From positions 1 through 6,400 of the forward strand of contig JAJSAA010000163.1 of assembly GCA_024274995.1 (NCBI GenBank): 6,400 nucleotides of DNA, read 5' to 3'. The translations under genes and the position numbers were made by a program. Every line of letters begins with the position of its first letter. Positions within the stretch are counted from its first letter, which is position 1. The DNA is from Deltaproteobacteria bacterium. Lineage in GTDB: Bacteria; Desulfobacterota; Desulfobulbia; Desulfobulbales; VMSU01. Positions 6,382 to 6,400 of the stretch are shown piece after piece. Below the pieces are notes generated by a model. It had not been told where the DNA came from. It saw only the letters and a program-made list of their open reading frames with translations, and did no database searches.

Positions 6382-6400
6382 ATGGGTAGAAGCCGCTACA
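6382..6400 (+). CDS. Possible start of a REP-associated tyrosine transposase (RAYT), cut by the window edge
   Basis: The last bases read ATG GGT AGA AGC CGC TAC, giving MGRSRY, with a second ATG directly upstream at 6379. From memory, MGRSRY-type openings are common in IS200-like REP-associated tyrosine transposases (Y1 single-strand DNA transposases that act on REP palindromes). A GGAGAG ribosome binding site and, just before it, a REP-like palindrome at 6338-6363 fit that reading. Only six residues are visible, none of them catalytic (the HUH motif and tyrosine would lie further in), so this is a lead and not a firm call. It could equally be another gene or no gene. Confidence 0.35.

Noticed and set aside
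1..6400. A new multi-gene defence or metabolic system
   Set aside because: All seven main genes belong to known families and only the small membrane protein lacks a known role; nothing shows that they form a joint system beyond shared transcription.

Overview
The window is a compact, almost entirely plus-strand block of bacterial housekeeping genes with no protein-coding evidence on the minus strand. From left to right it holds: the C-terminal part of a DinG/XPD-type DNA helicase (cut by the left edge), a HIT-family nucleotide hydrolase, a MoeA-type molybdopterin molybdenumtransferase, seryl-tRNA synthetase (serS), a CDP-alcohol phosphatidyltransferase of the PgsA type, a small PGPGW-like membrane protein, and the radical-SAM protein HemW. 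A 231-base non-coding tail follows. It carries dispersed-type palindromes and, in the last bases, a possible start of a REP-associated transposase gene.

The genes sit very close together. The HIT stop and the moeA start share one base. The gaps are 18 bases for serS-pgsA, 11 for pgsA-membrane protein and 4 for membrane protein-hemW. Several starts have a weak Shine-Dalgarno sequence or none, which suggests translational coupling. The only sizeable internal gap (75 bases, moeA-serS) holds a perfect palindrome whose first three bases are the moeA stop codon. No convincing internal promoter or intrinsic terminator was seen, so one long transcript or two (split before serS) are both possible.

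The gene products work in separate pathways: DNA repair helicase, nucleotide hydrolysis, molybdenum cofactor, tRNA charging, phospholipid synthesis and haem trafficking. They look like co-transcribed housekeeping functions, not one dedicated system. The base composition looks moderate in G+C. The HIT-MoeA-SerS-PgsA-HemW content and the palindrome types recall Desulfobacterota (former Deltaproteobacteria) or a related Gram-negative lineage. That assignment is recognition from memory and is tentative.

No new defence or metabolic system is visible. The best lead is the right edge: a 26-base REP-like palindrome, then a Shine-Dalgarno sequence and an ATG opening a frame that begins MGRSRY. This is the arrangement expected of a REP/RAYT domesticated transposase locus, but only six residues are in view.
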